From positions 1 to 34,123 of the IMG/VR virus record IMGVR_UViG_3300049445_000261: a stretch of DNA of 34,123 nucleotides, one strand, 5' to 3'. This document shows positions 6,367-13,175 of the stretch, in pieces (positions within the stretch are counted from its first letter, which is position 1; each line of letters opens with the position of its first letter). The stretch is from a virus. The translations under genes were made by a program, and so were the position numbers. The notes beneath the pieces are model-generated. The model was not told where the DNA came from and searched no databases. It worked only from the letters and a program-made list of their open reading frames with translations.

Positions 6367-6585
6367 ATGAAGATAGACGGCATCAACGTGTACCCGAACG
6401 TCACCAGTGAGCGCGTCATGGATTTGGTCGAGTTCGCCATGTGCTCGCTCGAGAACCCGGGCATCTGCATCGCCTGCGGCGCGGACGCCGACGGGTGCGA
6501 GCCTGATGCGCGCCGCTACGAGTGCGAGGAGTGCGGCGAGCGCGCGGTGTACGGCGCGGAGGAGCTGGCGCTGTATATGTTCTAG
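6367..6585 (+). CDS. Small zinc-ribbon protein
   Basis: 72 residues. Two Cys pairs in zinc-ribbon spacing: CIACG and YECEECG, about 20 residues apart, with an additional Cys between. Helical N-terminus (VMDLVEFAMCSLEN). Likely a small metal-binding adaptor; partner unknown. First gene after the 6260 promoter; translation signal is the palindrome plus GAGCTAG. Confidence 0.8.
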   Translation: MKIDGINVYPNVTSERVMDLVEFAMCSLENPGICIACGADADGCEPDARRYECEECGERAVYGAEELALYMF

Positions 6586-6606
6586 TTTTAACTTTCGGTA
6601 AGTAGT

Positions 6607-6633
6607 GCCGCCGACCCTCGCCGGGTCGGCGGC
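6607..6633 (+). terminator. GC-rich hairpin without T-run
   Basis: GCCGCCGACCC / GGGTCGGCGGC, 11-bp perfect arms, 5-base loop, followed by AGGTGTGTAGGTGT instead of a U-tract. Partial terminator, RNA stabiliser or processing boundary. Confidence 0.55.
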
Positions 6634-6636
6634 GCG

Positions 6637-6650
6637 AGGTGTGTAGGTGT
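6637..6650. repeat. Hexamer-family 14-mer AGGTGTGTAGGTGT
   Basis: Identical to 6982-6995 and reverse complement of 4813-4826; sits between the hairpin and palindrome site 6. Confidence 0.85.
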
Positions 6651-6674
6651 AAACGGGTCGAGATTGGCTCGGCC

Positions 6675-6688
6675 CACTGACGGTAGTG
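6675..6688. repeat. 14-bp palindrome site 6 (degenerate, CACTGACGGTAGTG)
   Basis: Two mismatches in the left arm; kept because it sits in the same place as the others, 25 bases before an ATG and followed by GAGTTAG. Confidence 0.7.
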
Positions 6689-6699
6689 GAGTTAGTACC

Positions 6700-6939
6700 A
6701 TGAAGATCAAACATTATCGTTTTGTCGTGAACGGCGTGATGCCGTTCCCGTGCGACATGCTACGCTACGACATGTGTCACCCCTACGACAGCGAGAGCGC
6801 GGCGGCGATCGCCGCGAGTATTCACGGGGGGTCGAGAGAGGGCACTTACCGGGTCGAGTTGGTGGGCAGTCATCCTCCAACGGATGGCCGTTGGAGGTCG
6901 TTCATGTGGACGGTAGTGGACGTGAACGAGATCAGGTAG
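6700..6939 (+). CDS. Hypothetical 79-residue protein
   Basis: Not recognised. Begins MKIKHYRFVVNGVMPFPCDML; mixed strand/helix, with aromatic residues near the end (RWRSFMWTVVDV). The pattern of an N-terminal strand followed by a helix (SESAAAIAASIH) and a second strand (TYRVELVG) recalls the small alpha/beta proteins at 7039 and 10553, but the resemblance is weak. Start set by the GAGTTAG SD after palindrome site 6. Confidence 0.75.
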   Translation: MKIKHYRFVVNGVMPFPCDMLRYDMCHPYDSESAAAIAASIHGGSREGTYRVELVGSHPPTDGRWRSFMWTVVDVNEIR

Positions 6940-6950
6940 CCTGCCTTTAC

Positions 6951-6977
6951 CCGCCGCGCCGGTCACCGGCGCGGCGG
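6951..6977 (+). terminator. GC-rich hairpin without T-run
   Basis: Thirteen-base arms starting CCGCCGCGCCGGT with a 1-base centre (the real loop is a few bases). Begins 11 bases after the upstream stop codon. Followed by AGGTGTGTAGGTGT at 6982, as at 6607-6650. Confidence 0.55.
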
Positions 6978-6981
6978 TTAT

Positions 6982-6995
6982 AGGTGTGTAGGTGT
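6982..6995. repeat. Hexamer-family 14-mer AGGTGTGTAGGTGT
   Basis: Second forward copy, between the 6951 hairpin and palindrome site 7. Confidence 0.85.
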
Positions 6996-7012
6996 CGGAC
7001 AATGGTGTTCGG

Positions 7013-7026
7013 CACTACCAGTAGTG
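7013..7026. repeat. 14-bp palindrome site 7 (CACTACCAGTAGTG)
   Basis: Both arms perfect; followed by GGAGCTAG and the ATG at 7039 (26 bases from first base). Confidence 0.93.
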
Positions 7027-7038
7027 GGAGCTAGTGTT

Positions 7039-7218
7039 ATGAAGTACGAAGTAGTCGTCACTTATCGCGGCATCTGCACATACATCGTCGAGGCGGATAC
7101 GCCGGAAGCGGCGCGGGAGAATGCCAGCGAGGCGTTCAGCACCGGCGAGACCGCGCCGGTACTGGGCAACGAGTGGGAGGAAATCGAGAGTGTGGGCGAC
7201 GCTCACCTCATACCATAA
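7039..7218 (+). CDS. Small alpha/beta protein, DpnD/PcfM-like
   Basis: 59 residues: MKYEVVVTYRGICTYIVEAD then TPEAARENASEAF, and a final strand. The pattern of strand, charged turn, strand ending VEA/VEAD, then an Ala-rich helix recurs in two other genes here (10553 and the C-terminal part of 8658) and resembles the DpnD/PcfM-like small domain. Function unknown. Confidence 0.75.
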   Translation: MKYEVVVTYRGICTYIVEADTPEAARENASEAFSTGETAPVLGNEWEEIESVGDAHLIP

Positions 7219-7233
7219 GGAGCTAGTGACCAA

Positions 7234-7425
7234 ATGGAGCGGGAATATGATGACAGCGACATCCGGGCGGCGACGCGCGGCCTGAACATGTACAGGCTGT
7301 CTATACGGGAGCTGTCGAACCTGCGCGACGAGCACGACAAGCGCGTGTTCGCCTCACGGGTGATCCGTGAGGCGGCTTCGCGCATGATCGTCGTGAAGAC
7401 TGTTAACTTGAGGGAGCTGGTGTGA
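7234..7425 (+). CDS. Hypothetical 63-residue protein
   Basis: Not recognised. Charged and helical (LSIRELSNLRDEHDKRVFASRVIREAAS). SD AGGAGCTAG directly after the upstream stop codon, without a palindrome. Its TGA overlaps the next ATG (TGATG). Confidence 0.7.
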   Translation: MEREYDDSDIRAATRGLNMYRLSIRELSNLRDEHDKRVFASRVIREAASRMIVVKTVNLRELV

Positions 7426-7709
7426 TGGAAAAGCGCATAGAAGCAGGCATCGAGCTACTCGACAGCCTTCACGCCGAGCTTGAAATTTTCACCGGGCAAG
7501 GGGAGGAATTTTACGACGATTTGTTCAATCGCCTTGGGTACATAATCGCCGTGCTAAAAGGAGAAATCGACACCGCCGACGCGCCTGACGACGAGAGCGC
7601 GGCGGAGCCGCGCTTCATGGTGCCCGTCAAGCGCGACGATGGTACGATCGAACCTGTGTACCTGCCGGCTTATTGGGACGAGGACGGCAACCTGCGACAA
7701 CGTAAGTAA
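7425..7709 (+). CDS. Hypothetical 94-residue protein
   Basis: Not recognised. Helical N-terminal half (IEAGIELLDSLHAELEIF...LFNRLGYIIAVLKGEID), then an acidic linker and a strand-rich end (FMVPVKRDDGTIEPVYLPAYW). Translationally coupled to the upstream gene. The stop codon lies in the loop of a 7-bp inverted repeat (GACAACG/CGTTGTC, 7696-7717). Confidence 0.75.
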   Translation: MEKRIEAGIELLDSLHAELEIFTGQGEEFYDDLFNRLGYIIAVLKGEIDTADAPDDESAAEPRFMVPVKRDDGTIEPVYLPAYWDEDGNLRQRK

Positions 7710-7734
7710 GCGTTGTCGATATACACCCAACCAA

Positions 7735-7766
7735 CCCCGCCACGGCAGGCCGTGGCGGGGCTTTTT
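7735..7766 (+). terminator. Intrinsic terminator
   Basis: CCCCGCCACGG / CCGTGGCGGGG, 11-bp arms, 4-base loop, then CTTTTT. Ends the first small-gene cluster. Confidence 0.92.
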
Positions 7767-7772
7767 GGTGTC

Positions 7773-7786
7773 TACTACCAGTAGTG
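7773..7786. repeat. 14-bp palindrome site 8 (TACTACCAGTAGTG)
   Basis: One mismatch in the outermost base; directly after the terminator and 31 bases before the ATG at 7804, with GGGAGCTAG between. Confidence 0.9.
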
Positions 7787-7803
7787 AAGAGGGAGCTAGT
7801 GTA

Positions 7804-8001
7804 ATGTTCGACATAAAAGCGACTGAGTTTTTCCTACTGATCGGGGCCGGGATCGTGATCGTGGGACCGATCGCCGGCGTGGTTGTGCTCGTGCTGACCG
7901 ACCCGTTTGTCGGGATATTTCTCGGTGCTGTGTACGCAGTCATGTGGTGCTGCGCGATGTACGGTAAAACTCATCCAAGGGAGGTCGATAGTGACGAGTA
8001 A
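7804..8001 (+). CDS. 65-residue two-span membrane protein
   Basis: Two hydrophobic segments: FFLLIGAGIVIVGPIAGVVV (about residues 9-28) and VGIFLGAVYAVMWCCAMYG (about 36-54), with short charged ends. Start fixed by GGGAGCTAG. Function unknown; overlaps the next gene by 11 bases. Confidence 0.75.
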   Translation: MFDIKATEFFLLIGAGIVIVGPIAGVVVLVLTDPFVGIFLGAVYAVMWCCAMYGKTHPREVDSDE

Positions 8002-8203
8002 AACCTGGCATAAATGGTCGCCGGACGACATCCTCGTCCTGCAGACCGGGTGGCGCAACAACGTGTCCGCTTATGTGATAGCCGCGCGGCTCAACCGCCC
8101 GTGCGGCGCGGTGCAAACCAAGGCGTCGGAGTTAAAACTCCGCCGCCCGGGTAGGCGCAAATGGTGGCATGTGAGTGAGTTTCTGAAAAGGGGATCGAGA
8201 TGA
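7991..8203 (+). CDS. Small helix-turn-helix protein (GcrA/SANT-like)
   Basis: 70 residues, GTG start chosen because AGGGAGGT lies about 6 bases upstream. WSPDDILVLQTGWRNN, then YVIAARLNRPCGAVQTKASEL, gives the layout of GcrA-like or Myb/SANT-like DNA-binding domains (tryptophan, helix, then IA-x-x-L-x-R...AV). Basic tail RRPGRRKWW. Likely a DNA-binding regulator. A related domain is encoded at 25186. Confidence 0.75.
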   Translation: MTSKTWHKWSPDDILVLQTGWRNNVSAYVIAARLNRPCGAVQTKASELKLRRPGRRKWWHVSEFLKRGSR

Positions 8204-8658
8204 AACAGTGTTACGTGTTCGACCTCGACGGCACGCTGGCAAATATCGAGCACCGGCTGCACTACATCAAGGGCGAGTCTAAGGACTGGCGCGGGTTCTT
8301 CGCCGCGTGTGGTGGGGATACCCTGATCACGCCGGTGTGGCGGCTCTATGACCACCTCGCCGCCTCCGAAGACCGCGCCTGCGGCCGGTACGGGCTTATT
8401 ATCATGAGCGGGCGCTCGGACGAGTGTCGTGACCAGACGGTCGAGTGGCTCGACAGTCACGACATCCACCCCAACGCGCTCTACATGCGAAAGGCGGGCG
8501 ATCACCGGCCGGATCACGTTCTCAAGCGCGAGCTACTAGATATAATGCGAGGCCAGGGGTGGGAACCCATCCTGTTTGTCGACGACCGAAAGCAAGTGGT
8601 CGATATGTGGCGTTCGCTGGGGTACATGGTGCTGCAATGTGCGGAAGGAGATTTTTGA
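8200..8658 (+). CDS. HAD 3'-phosphatase, PNKP/PseT type
   Basis: 152 residues. All HAD motifs are visible: FDLDGTLA with nucleophile Asp8 and acid/base Asp10; MSGR (motif II); the Lys in VLKRELL (motif III); FVDDRKQVV (motif IV). The additional words WLDSHDI..ALYMRKAGDHRPD and VVDMWRSLGY..GDF are those of the phosphatase domain of T4 polynucleotide kinase (PseT) and PNKP. The kinase domain is absent. Expected role: removing 3' phosphates (or 2',3'-cyclic phosphates) from nicked DNA or cleaved RNA, a repair function that in T4 counters host tRNA cleavage. Overlaps both neighbours (ATGA and TGATG), so it is translationally coupled. Confidence 0.9.
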   Translation: MKQCYVFDLDGTLANIEHRLHYIKGESKDWRGFFAACGGDTLITPVWRLYDHLAASEDRACGRYGLIIMSGRSDECRDQTVEWLDSHDIHPNALYMRKAGDHRPDHVLKRELLDIMRGQGWEPILFVDDRKQVVDMWRSLGYMVLQCAEGDF

Positions 8659-9086
8659 TGATCACTACCAGTAGTGCGGAGTTGCTAAAAACCCTCAAGG
8701 CGATCGTCGCGGCCTACGAGCGCGACGGCAATATGCTGTCCGCCAGCGTCAACATCGCAGACATCAAGTCCTATCTGGCAGGCGTCGAGGGCGCGGCGGA
8801 CATGCAGGCCGAGACGGCTGAGGAGCGCGCCGCGTCTCTCGAGGCCCGGCGGCAGGCTTATCCGCCGGCGCTGCGAAAGTATCAAGTCACCATCGGCGCT
8901 GACTTGAGAGCCTACGCGACGGTGACCGTGGAGGCTCCCGACGAGGATGTGGCGTGGAACGAGGCGCGCAAGGTCCTCCACGTTCTACAGGACAGCATGG
9001 GCAAGATGGTCGAGTTCGAGGCGGACTACCAGACGCTCCACGATCTCGAGCTGCTGGAGGATCTGGTCGATATCACCGACCACTAA
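8658..9086 (+). CDS. Hypothetical 142-residue protein with C-terminal DpnD-like domain
   Basis: N-terminal part helical (AELLKTLKAIVAAYERDG...NIADIKSYLAGVEGAAD), then a charged helix, then KYQVTIGADLRAYATVTVEA followed by PDEDVAWNEARKVL, the same strand-strand-helix pattern as the proteins at 7039 and 10553. Codons 2-6 (ITTSS) are a perfect 14-bp palindrome, so the site sits at the ribosome-binding region itself. SD GGAAGGAG. Ends with a strong terminator. Confidence 0.8.
   Translation: MITTSSAELLKTLKAIVAAYERDGNMLSASVNIADIKSYLAGVEGAADMQAETAEERAASLEARRQAYPPALRKYQVTIGADLRAYATVTVEAPDEDVAWNEARKVLHVLQDSMGKMVEFEADYQTLHDLELLEDLVDITDH
8663..8676. repeat. 14-bp palindrome site 9 (CACTACCAGTAGTG)
   Basis: Both arms perfect; codons 2-6 of the gene at 8658, frame Thr-Thr-Ser-Ser. 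Confidence 0.93.
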
Positions 9087-9110
9087 CCACCAGCATCCAC
9101 CTACTACATC

Positions 9111-9153
9111 AGCCCCGCCGCCGGTGAAAATCCAGCGGCGGGGCTATTTTTTT
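9111..9153 (+). terminator. Intrinsic terminator
   Basis: AGCCCCGCCGC / GCGGCGGGGCT, 11-bp arms, 13-base loop, followed by A and seven T. Separates the small-gene cluster from the AAA+ operon. Confidence 0.92.
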
Positions 9154-9214
9154 GTACCAGTTTTATACCAAAATCAGGCGTCGATAACACCTGATCAGGC
9201 CTAAAAAATAGTTC

Positions 9215-9243
9215 TTGACATACGTTCACAATAAGATTATAAT
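9215..9243 (+). promoter_or_regulatory. Perfect sigma70-type promoter
   Basis: TTGACA (9215-9220), 17-base spacer, TATAAT (9238-9243): consensus at every position and at optimal spacing. Expected to drive the AAA+ operon at 9315 and probably the replication block. The palindrome at 9288 falls in the leader, about 38 bases after the expected transcription start. Confidence 0.93.
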
Positions 9244-9287
9244 GCGATTTCAATTGGTTAGCTGGTTTTCAGCAGGGCCGCCGGTCC

Positions 9288-9301
9288 CCCTACCGGTAGT
9301 G
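9288..9301. repeat. 14-bp palindrome site 10 (CCCTACCGGTAGTG)
   Basis: One mismatch; 27 bases before the ATG at 9315, followed by GAGCTAG. Confidence 0.88.
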
Positions 9302-9314
9302 GAGCTAGAGTACG

Positions 9315-10541
9315 ATGAACTTAGAACAGGCTAAGAATATCCTATTCCATACGCATATCTCCTGCCTCGCGGCGGGTGAGCGTGCGCATGGTTACGTGCT
9401 TCAGTCGGGTCCCGGCGTCGGCAAGACCGACAGCCAGTACCAGCTCGCGGAACAACTCTGCAGATATCTCAACCTGCCCGTCGGGCTGCGGTCCCAGATG
9501 CTCGCCGAGATCACCGGCCCGGATGTTAGGGGTTTTATGATCCCGGTCAAGCGGGAGGGGTCGATCATTCCGATGACCGTCTTCTCGACCCCACCGTGGT
9601 ATCCCGACAACACTAACATCTACGTGTTCGAGCCGCTGCCCGACGGCAGCGTGACCATGCACATGCCCGGCGAGTGGCAGGGTCCACTACCAGTAGTGGG
9701 AATACTGTTCCTCGACGAATGGGGACAGGCCGACGAGGACGTGCGCAAACCCGCCGCGTCGCTGATCCACCAGGGCAATGTCGGCACCTGCGAGCTGCCC
9801 ATGGGCTGGCGCGTCGTCGCGGCACAGAACCGGCCGAGTGATCGTTCAGGTGTGCAGCGCGAGCTGATGCACATCGTGAACCGGAGGTGTCTGCTCGACA
9901 TCGACCCCGATCTGGCGACGTGGCTGAATTGGGCCGACGATCAGCCGGACGGTAAGAGACCCCACCACCTGACGCGCACCTTTGCCCGTAAGGAGCCGGG
10001 GATCGTCTTCAGGCCCACCTTACCCGACACCGCCGACCCCTACTGCACTGCGAGATCCCTCTGCGCGATGGATCTCGATATACGGGTGCTTAGGTCCGAG
10101 GAGGACAAGCTGCGGGACAAGCTCCCCATGTCGGAACTCGCAAGGGAACTCTGCGCGGGCTTTATCGGCAAACCGGCGGCGGCGCAGTTTTTCACGCATC
10201 TGCGCTTCGCCGACGAACTCCCGGATCTGCAGGACATCCTCGACACCCCCGCCGAGGCTAAAGTCCCCGACGGCAAGGACGCGCAGATGATCGTCGCCTA
10301 CATGCTCGCCGACGTGGTGACTGAGGACACGGCGTCACCGGTGTTCAAGTACGTCACCCGCCTGTCCCGCGAGATGCAGATCCTCGCGGTGGGCGTGATG
10401 ACGGGCAAGTCCGACGTGGCGGTCGAGGACGCGGCGAAGTCGCTGCGGCAGGTCGAGCGCACCAAGGCGCTGGTTGTGCTGCCCGAGTACACCCAATGGC
10501 TCCTGCGGCACAAGGACGTGCTGCTCGCGTCGCAGATGTAG
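9315..10541 (+). CDS. MoxR/CobS-like AAA+ ATPase
   Basis: 408 residues. Walker A GPGVGKT at residues 32-38; Walker B LFLDEW at 131-136; sensor region VVAAQNRPSDRSGVQREL followed by HIVNRRC with candidate arginine-finger residues. This is the MoxR/CobS group of AAA+ chaperone ATPases, which work with VWA-domain partners to remodel protein complexes or insert metals. The partner is present at 11823, with a DUF3150-like protein between, so the three probably act together. Start fixed by GGAGCTAG upstream of ATG. A perfect 14-bp palindrome lies in the gene just before Walker B and is read as LPVV. Confidence 0.9.
   Translation: MNLEQAKNILFHTHISCLAAGERAHGYVLQSGPGVGKTDSQYQLAEQLCRYLNLPVGLRSQMLAEITGPDVRGFMIPVKREGSIIPMTVFSTPPWYPDNTNIYVFEPLPDGSVTMHMPGEWQGPLPVVGILFLDEWGQADEDVRKPAASLIHQGNVGTCELPMGWRVVAAQNRPSDRSGVQRELMHIVNRRCLLDIDPDLATWLNWADDQPDGKRPHHLTRTFARKEPGIVFRPTLPDTADPYCTARSLCAMDLDIRVLRSEEDKLRDKLPMSELARELCAGFIGKPAAAQFFTHLRFADELPDLQDILDTPAEAKVPDGKDAQMIVAYMLADVVTEDTASPVFKYVTRLSREMQILAVGVMTGKSDVAVEDAAKSLRQVERTKALVVLPEYTQWLLRHKDVLLASQM
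9685..9698. repeat. 14-bp palindrome site 11 (CACTACCAGTAGTG)
   Basis: Both arms perfect; inside the AAA+ gene, in the less common frame (Leu-Pro-Val-Val), within a hydrophobic strand before Walker B. Confidence 0.92.
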
Positions 10542-10552
10542 GAGTGAGGAGC

Positions 10553-10885
10553 ATGGCAAAATTTAGAGTGACAGAGCGTGTCCCATGCTGGGTTACGTGG
10601 ACTTACGAGATCGAGGCCGACGACGCGGACGCGGCTTATGCCGCGTACTGCGACGGCGACTATGGCGCTCCCATTTGCGAGCCTGACATTGGCGAGAGCA
10701 TCGACTACGCCGGTGACTCTCAGATCGACGTGACCCCTATAACTACTGGTAGTGGGTTTTGCCGCGAGTGCGGCGCAGCCATGTTCATCACTGAGACCGG
10801 CGTCGCCCATCACGGCGCGCCGGACGAAATCGATTACGACGCTGACGCCGACCATGTGGCGCTAGAGGAAGGAGAAGCCCAATGA
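10553..10885 (+). CDS. 110-residue protein, DpnD-like domain plus CxxC segment
   Basis: The N-terminus KFRVTERVPCWVTWTYEIEADDADAAYAAY matches the strand-strand-helix pattern of the proteins at 7039 and 8658. The second half has CRECG followed by HH about 15 residues later, a possible half zinc-ribbon, and an acidic end. SD GTGAGGAG. A one-mismatch palindrome inside the gene encodes TTGS in the linker between the two parts. Placed between AAA+ and DUF3150-like genes; its role in that module is unknown. Confidence 0.78.
   Translation: MAKFRVTERVPCWVTWTYEIEADDADAAYAAYCDGDYGAPICEPDIGESIDYAGDSQIDVTPITTGSGFCRECGAAMFITETGVAHHGAPDEIDYDADADHVALEEGEAQ
10741..10754. repeat. 14-bp palindrome site 12 (AACTACTGGTAGTG)
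   Basis: One mismatch in the outermost base; in-frame TTGS linker of the gene at 10553. Confidence 0.85.
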
Positions 10886-11802
10886 ATGATTTAGCACCTG
10901 TCACCGCGAAAGACGTGACGAACGCGATACGCGAAGCGGCTATGCTCGCCTATGTGAGCATCGGCTCGTGGAGTGCAACAGAACGAGATGATGACTTGAT
11001 GGAGGAGGTGAAGAAAAACCACAACGCGTCGGGCGACGTGGGGACCGTCATTAAGTTCCTGATGACCGGCGCGGACAGTAAGTTAAAACAGGTTCGCGCG
11101 TCCTATCAGGCGGTGCGCAACCACCACTACAAGCTCACCCTCCCCTGGGTGGTCGACCCCTCGTCGCCCTCGCAGAAGGGGCCTAGGTTGTTGCCGCATT
11201 TGTTATACAACAAATACGTCACCGAGGTGTCGGCGAAGCGGCGGGAGGCGTTGAGCGTGCTGGATGAGTTTCTGATCGACTACCCGCGTCTCGCCGGCGT
11301 GGCCCAGCAGCAGCTGGGCAGCATGGTCTCGGCCAGTAGTTACCCGTCGGTGGACGACCTGAAGAAACGGTTCCGGCTTCACGTCGACTTCCAGCCCATC
11401 CCCGACAGCTCGGGGTTTAGCGGGCTGGATCAGCACATGCTGGAAAGGTTGTCTAAGAACCTCGCGCGCAAGCAGGCTCTACAGGCGACCGACGCGATGC
11501 AGGTGGTCTGGGTGCGTGCCCGCGAACGCATAACCACCCTGGCCGAGCGGATGAAACTCGAGACCCCCGACGAAAAGAAGAAATTCAAGGAGGCCACGAT
11601 AGAGAACGTGCGCGAGTTGCTCACGCTCCTGCCGGGGTGGAACGTTACGGGGTCGCCATTGGTCACCGAGATCACCAACGACATCGAGCAGATGTTGGAA
11701 GGTATCGACGGCACGGTGGTCAGGTCGAGTCCCGCTGCCCGTAGTGCGACCGCCGACGCGGCAGAGAAAATTCTCCAGAAGCTCCAATCCTGGGGCATCT
11801 AG
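10882..11802 (+). CDS. DUF3150-like protein of the AAA+/VWA module
   Basis: 306 residues, almost entirely helical with long charged segments. The early part (AYVSIGSWSATERDDDLMEEV), the central KLTLPW, and LLPHLLYNKYVTEVSAKRREAL resemble DUF3150 proteins, a family that co-occurs with MoxR-type ATPases in phages and bacteria. The family function is not established; a bridge or substrate adaptor between ATPase and VWA partner is plausible. Overlaps the previous stop (ATGA). The resemblance is by eye, so the family name is moderate confidence; the gene itself is certain. Confidence 0.7.
   Translation: MNDLAPVTAKDVTNAIREAAMLAYVSIGSWSATERDDDLMEEVKKNHNASGDVGTVIKFLMTGADSKLKQVRASYQAVRNHHYKLTLPWVVDPSSPSQKGPRLLPHLLYNKYVTEVSAKRREALSVLDEFLIDYPRLAGVAQQQLGSMVSASSYPSVDDLKKRFRLHVDFQPIPDSSGFSGLDQHMLERLSKNLARKQALQATDAMQVVWVRARERITTLAERMKLETPDEKKKFKEATIENVRELLTLLPGWNVTGSPLVTEITNDIEQMLEGIDGTVVRSSPAARSATADAAEKILQKLQSWGI
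11733..11746. repeat. Palindrome site 13 (degenerate, CGCTGCCCGTAGTG)
   Basis: Two mismatches in the left arm. In the same reading frame as the other in-gene copies. Weak, could be chance. Confidence 0.4.
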
Positions 11803-11822
11803 TAAACTAAAAGGAGCTAGCC

Positions 11823-13175
11823 ATGTTACCTACTAGAGTTAAACTCACCTATCGTCAAGAACAAGTCATGGACGAGGCCTTTGTGTCGTTCATGAATTTC
11901 TGCCCGTTCTTCGCGTATTACTTCTACGACCAGATGGAGGTGTACTACACCGCCGACTTCCAGACCGCCGCGACCGACGGGAAGCGGGTGTTTGTCAACC
12001 CGGCCTACATGGAAACCTTAAAGCCGATGGAACGGTGTTTCGCGCTGGCACATGAAACCTATCATGCGATCTATAAGCACCCGACCCGCATGAAGTTTTA
12101 CCTTAAAGAGGGCACCATCCTCGGGCTGCCTTTCGTCAAGGAACTCTTTAACGTGGCGGCGGACTACGTGATCAATGCGGATCTGGTCGATCAGCAGGTG
12201 GGCACCTGCAATCCCGAGTGGCTGTACGACCCCAAGATCAAGGCCAGTGAGCTGACCGAGGAGGTCTACAAGAAGCTCTGGAGCCAGCTTCCCCCGCCGC
12301 CACCGCCACCGCCACCGGTAGGTCCGCAAGGCCCCGGCCCGTGCACACCACAGGGTCCGGGAGACAAACCCGGCACTACTGGTAGTGGGAACCCTCCGCC
12401 GCAAATGCCGCCGCCGCAGACTAAGGGACCGGCGGGCCGGCCCGGCGGCGATAAGCACGCCAACCAGAGCGGCGGGCGGATGGACGAGATCCTCGAGCCG
12501 CAGACCGATCCGGTGAACGGGAAGGAGGATCTTCCAAGCGAGATGGAGTTCCGCGAGGCCATCACACGGGCCGAGGCGGCGGCGCGGCGGGCGGGGAAGC
12601 TGCCCGGTAATCTGCAGCGGGTGATCGACGAGATCAAGGAGCCTACGGTCTCGTGGAAGGACGAGATCCGTCTCAAGATCACCGGCAAGGTGGGTAACCG
12701 GCGCGAGGACTGGAGTAGACCAAACCGGCGCAGGATCGTGCTCAATCCCATGATCTACCTGCCCGCCAAGCAGGGCAACGGCGCGGAGCTGGTCACCGTG
12801 GTGATCGATACCTCGGGGTCGATCTCGCCCCGGGAATTAGACGCGTTCTTCTCGGAGACCGCCGCGATCCTCAACGAGTGCCGGCCCAAAAAGGTACAGC
12901 TCATATGGTGTGACTGGGTGGTCCAGAAGGTCGACGAAGCTAGATCACTGGATGAGCTTATGGGCCACCGCGTCGGCTCGCCGGGCGGCGGGGGTACGAG
13001 CTTCAAGCCGCCCTTCGAGTATCTGGTGGAACACAAGCTCGTGCCCGACGCGCTGATCTACTTCACCGACCTCTGCGGGGATTTCCCCGACGAACCCGCA
13101 TACCCGGTGATCTGGGCCTCGATCACCCCGGCGAAGGGTCCGTGGGGCGAGACCGTCCACGTCAAGGTGACGTGA
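11823..13175 (+). CDS. Metallopeptidase-like/VWA-like (DUF2201) protein
   Basis: 450 residues. The N-terminal domain has HETYH at 77-81, an HExxH zinc site (putative metallopeptidase domain of DUF2201). A proline/glycine-rich linker follows at about 156-220 (nine prolines in a row). The C-terminal VWA-like domain has DTSGS at 329-333, a MIDAS-type metal site, and later YFTDLCGDF. This is the usual partner of MoxR-type ATPases; the pair remodels or matures protein complexes. SD AGGAGCTAG. The linker contains a perfect 14-bp palindrome read as TTGS. Whether the peptidase site is active is unknown. Confidence 0.88.
   Translation: MLPTRVKLTYRQEQVMDEAFVSFMNFCPFFAYYFYDQMEVYYTADFQTAATDGKRVFVNPAYMETLKPMERCFALAHETYHAIYKHPTRMKFYLKEGTILGLPFVKELFNVAADYVINADLVDQQVGTCNPEWLYDPKIKASELTEEVYKKLWSQLPPPPPPPPPVGPQGPGPCTPQGPGDKPGTTGSGNPPPQMPPPQTKGPAGRPGGDKHANQSGGRMDEILEPQTDPVNGKEDLPSEMEFREAITRAEAAARRAGKLPGNLQRVIDEIKEPTVSWKDEIRLKITGKVGNRREDWSRPNRRRIVLNPMIYLPAKQGNGAELVTVVIDTSGSISPRELDAFFSETAAILNECRPKKVQLIWCDWVVQKVDEARSLDELMGHRVGSPGGGGTSFKPPFEYLVEHKLVPDALIYFTDLCGDFPDEPAYPVIWASITPAKGPWGETVHVKVT
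12374..12387. repeat. 14-bp palindrome site 14 (CACTACTGGTAGTG)
   Basis: Both arms perfect; in the Pro/Gly linker of the VWA-like protein, frame Thr-Thr-Gly-Ser. Confidence 0.92.
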
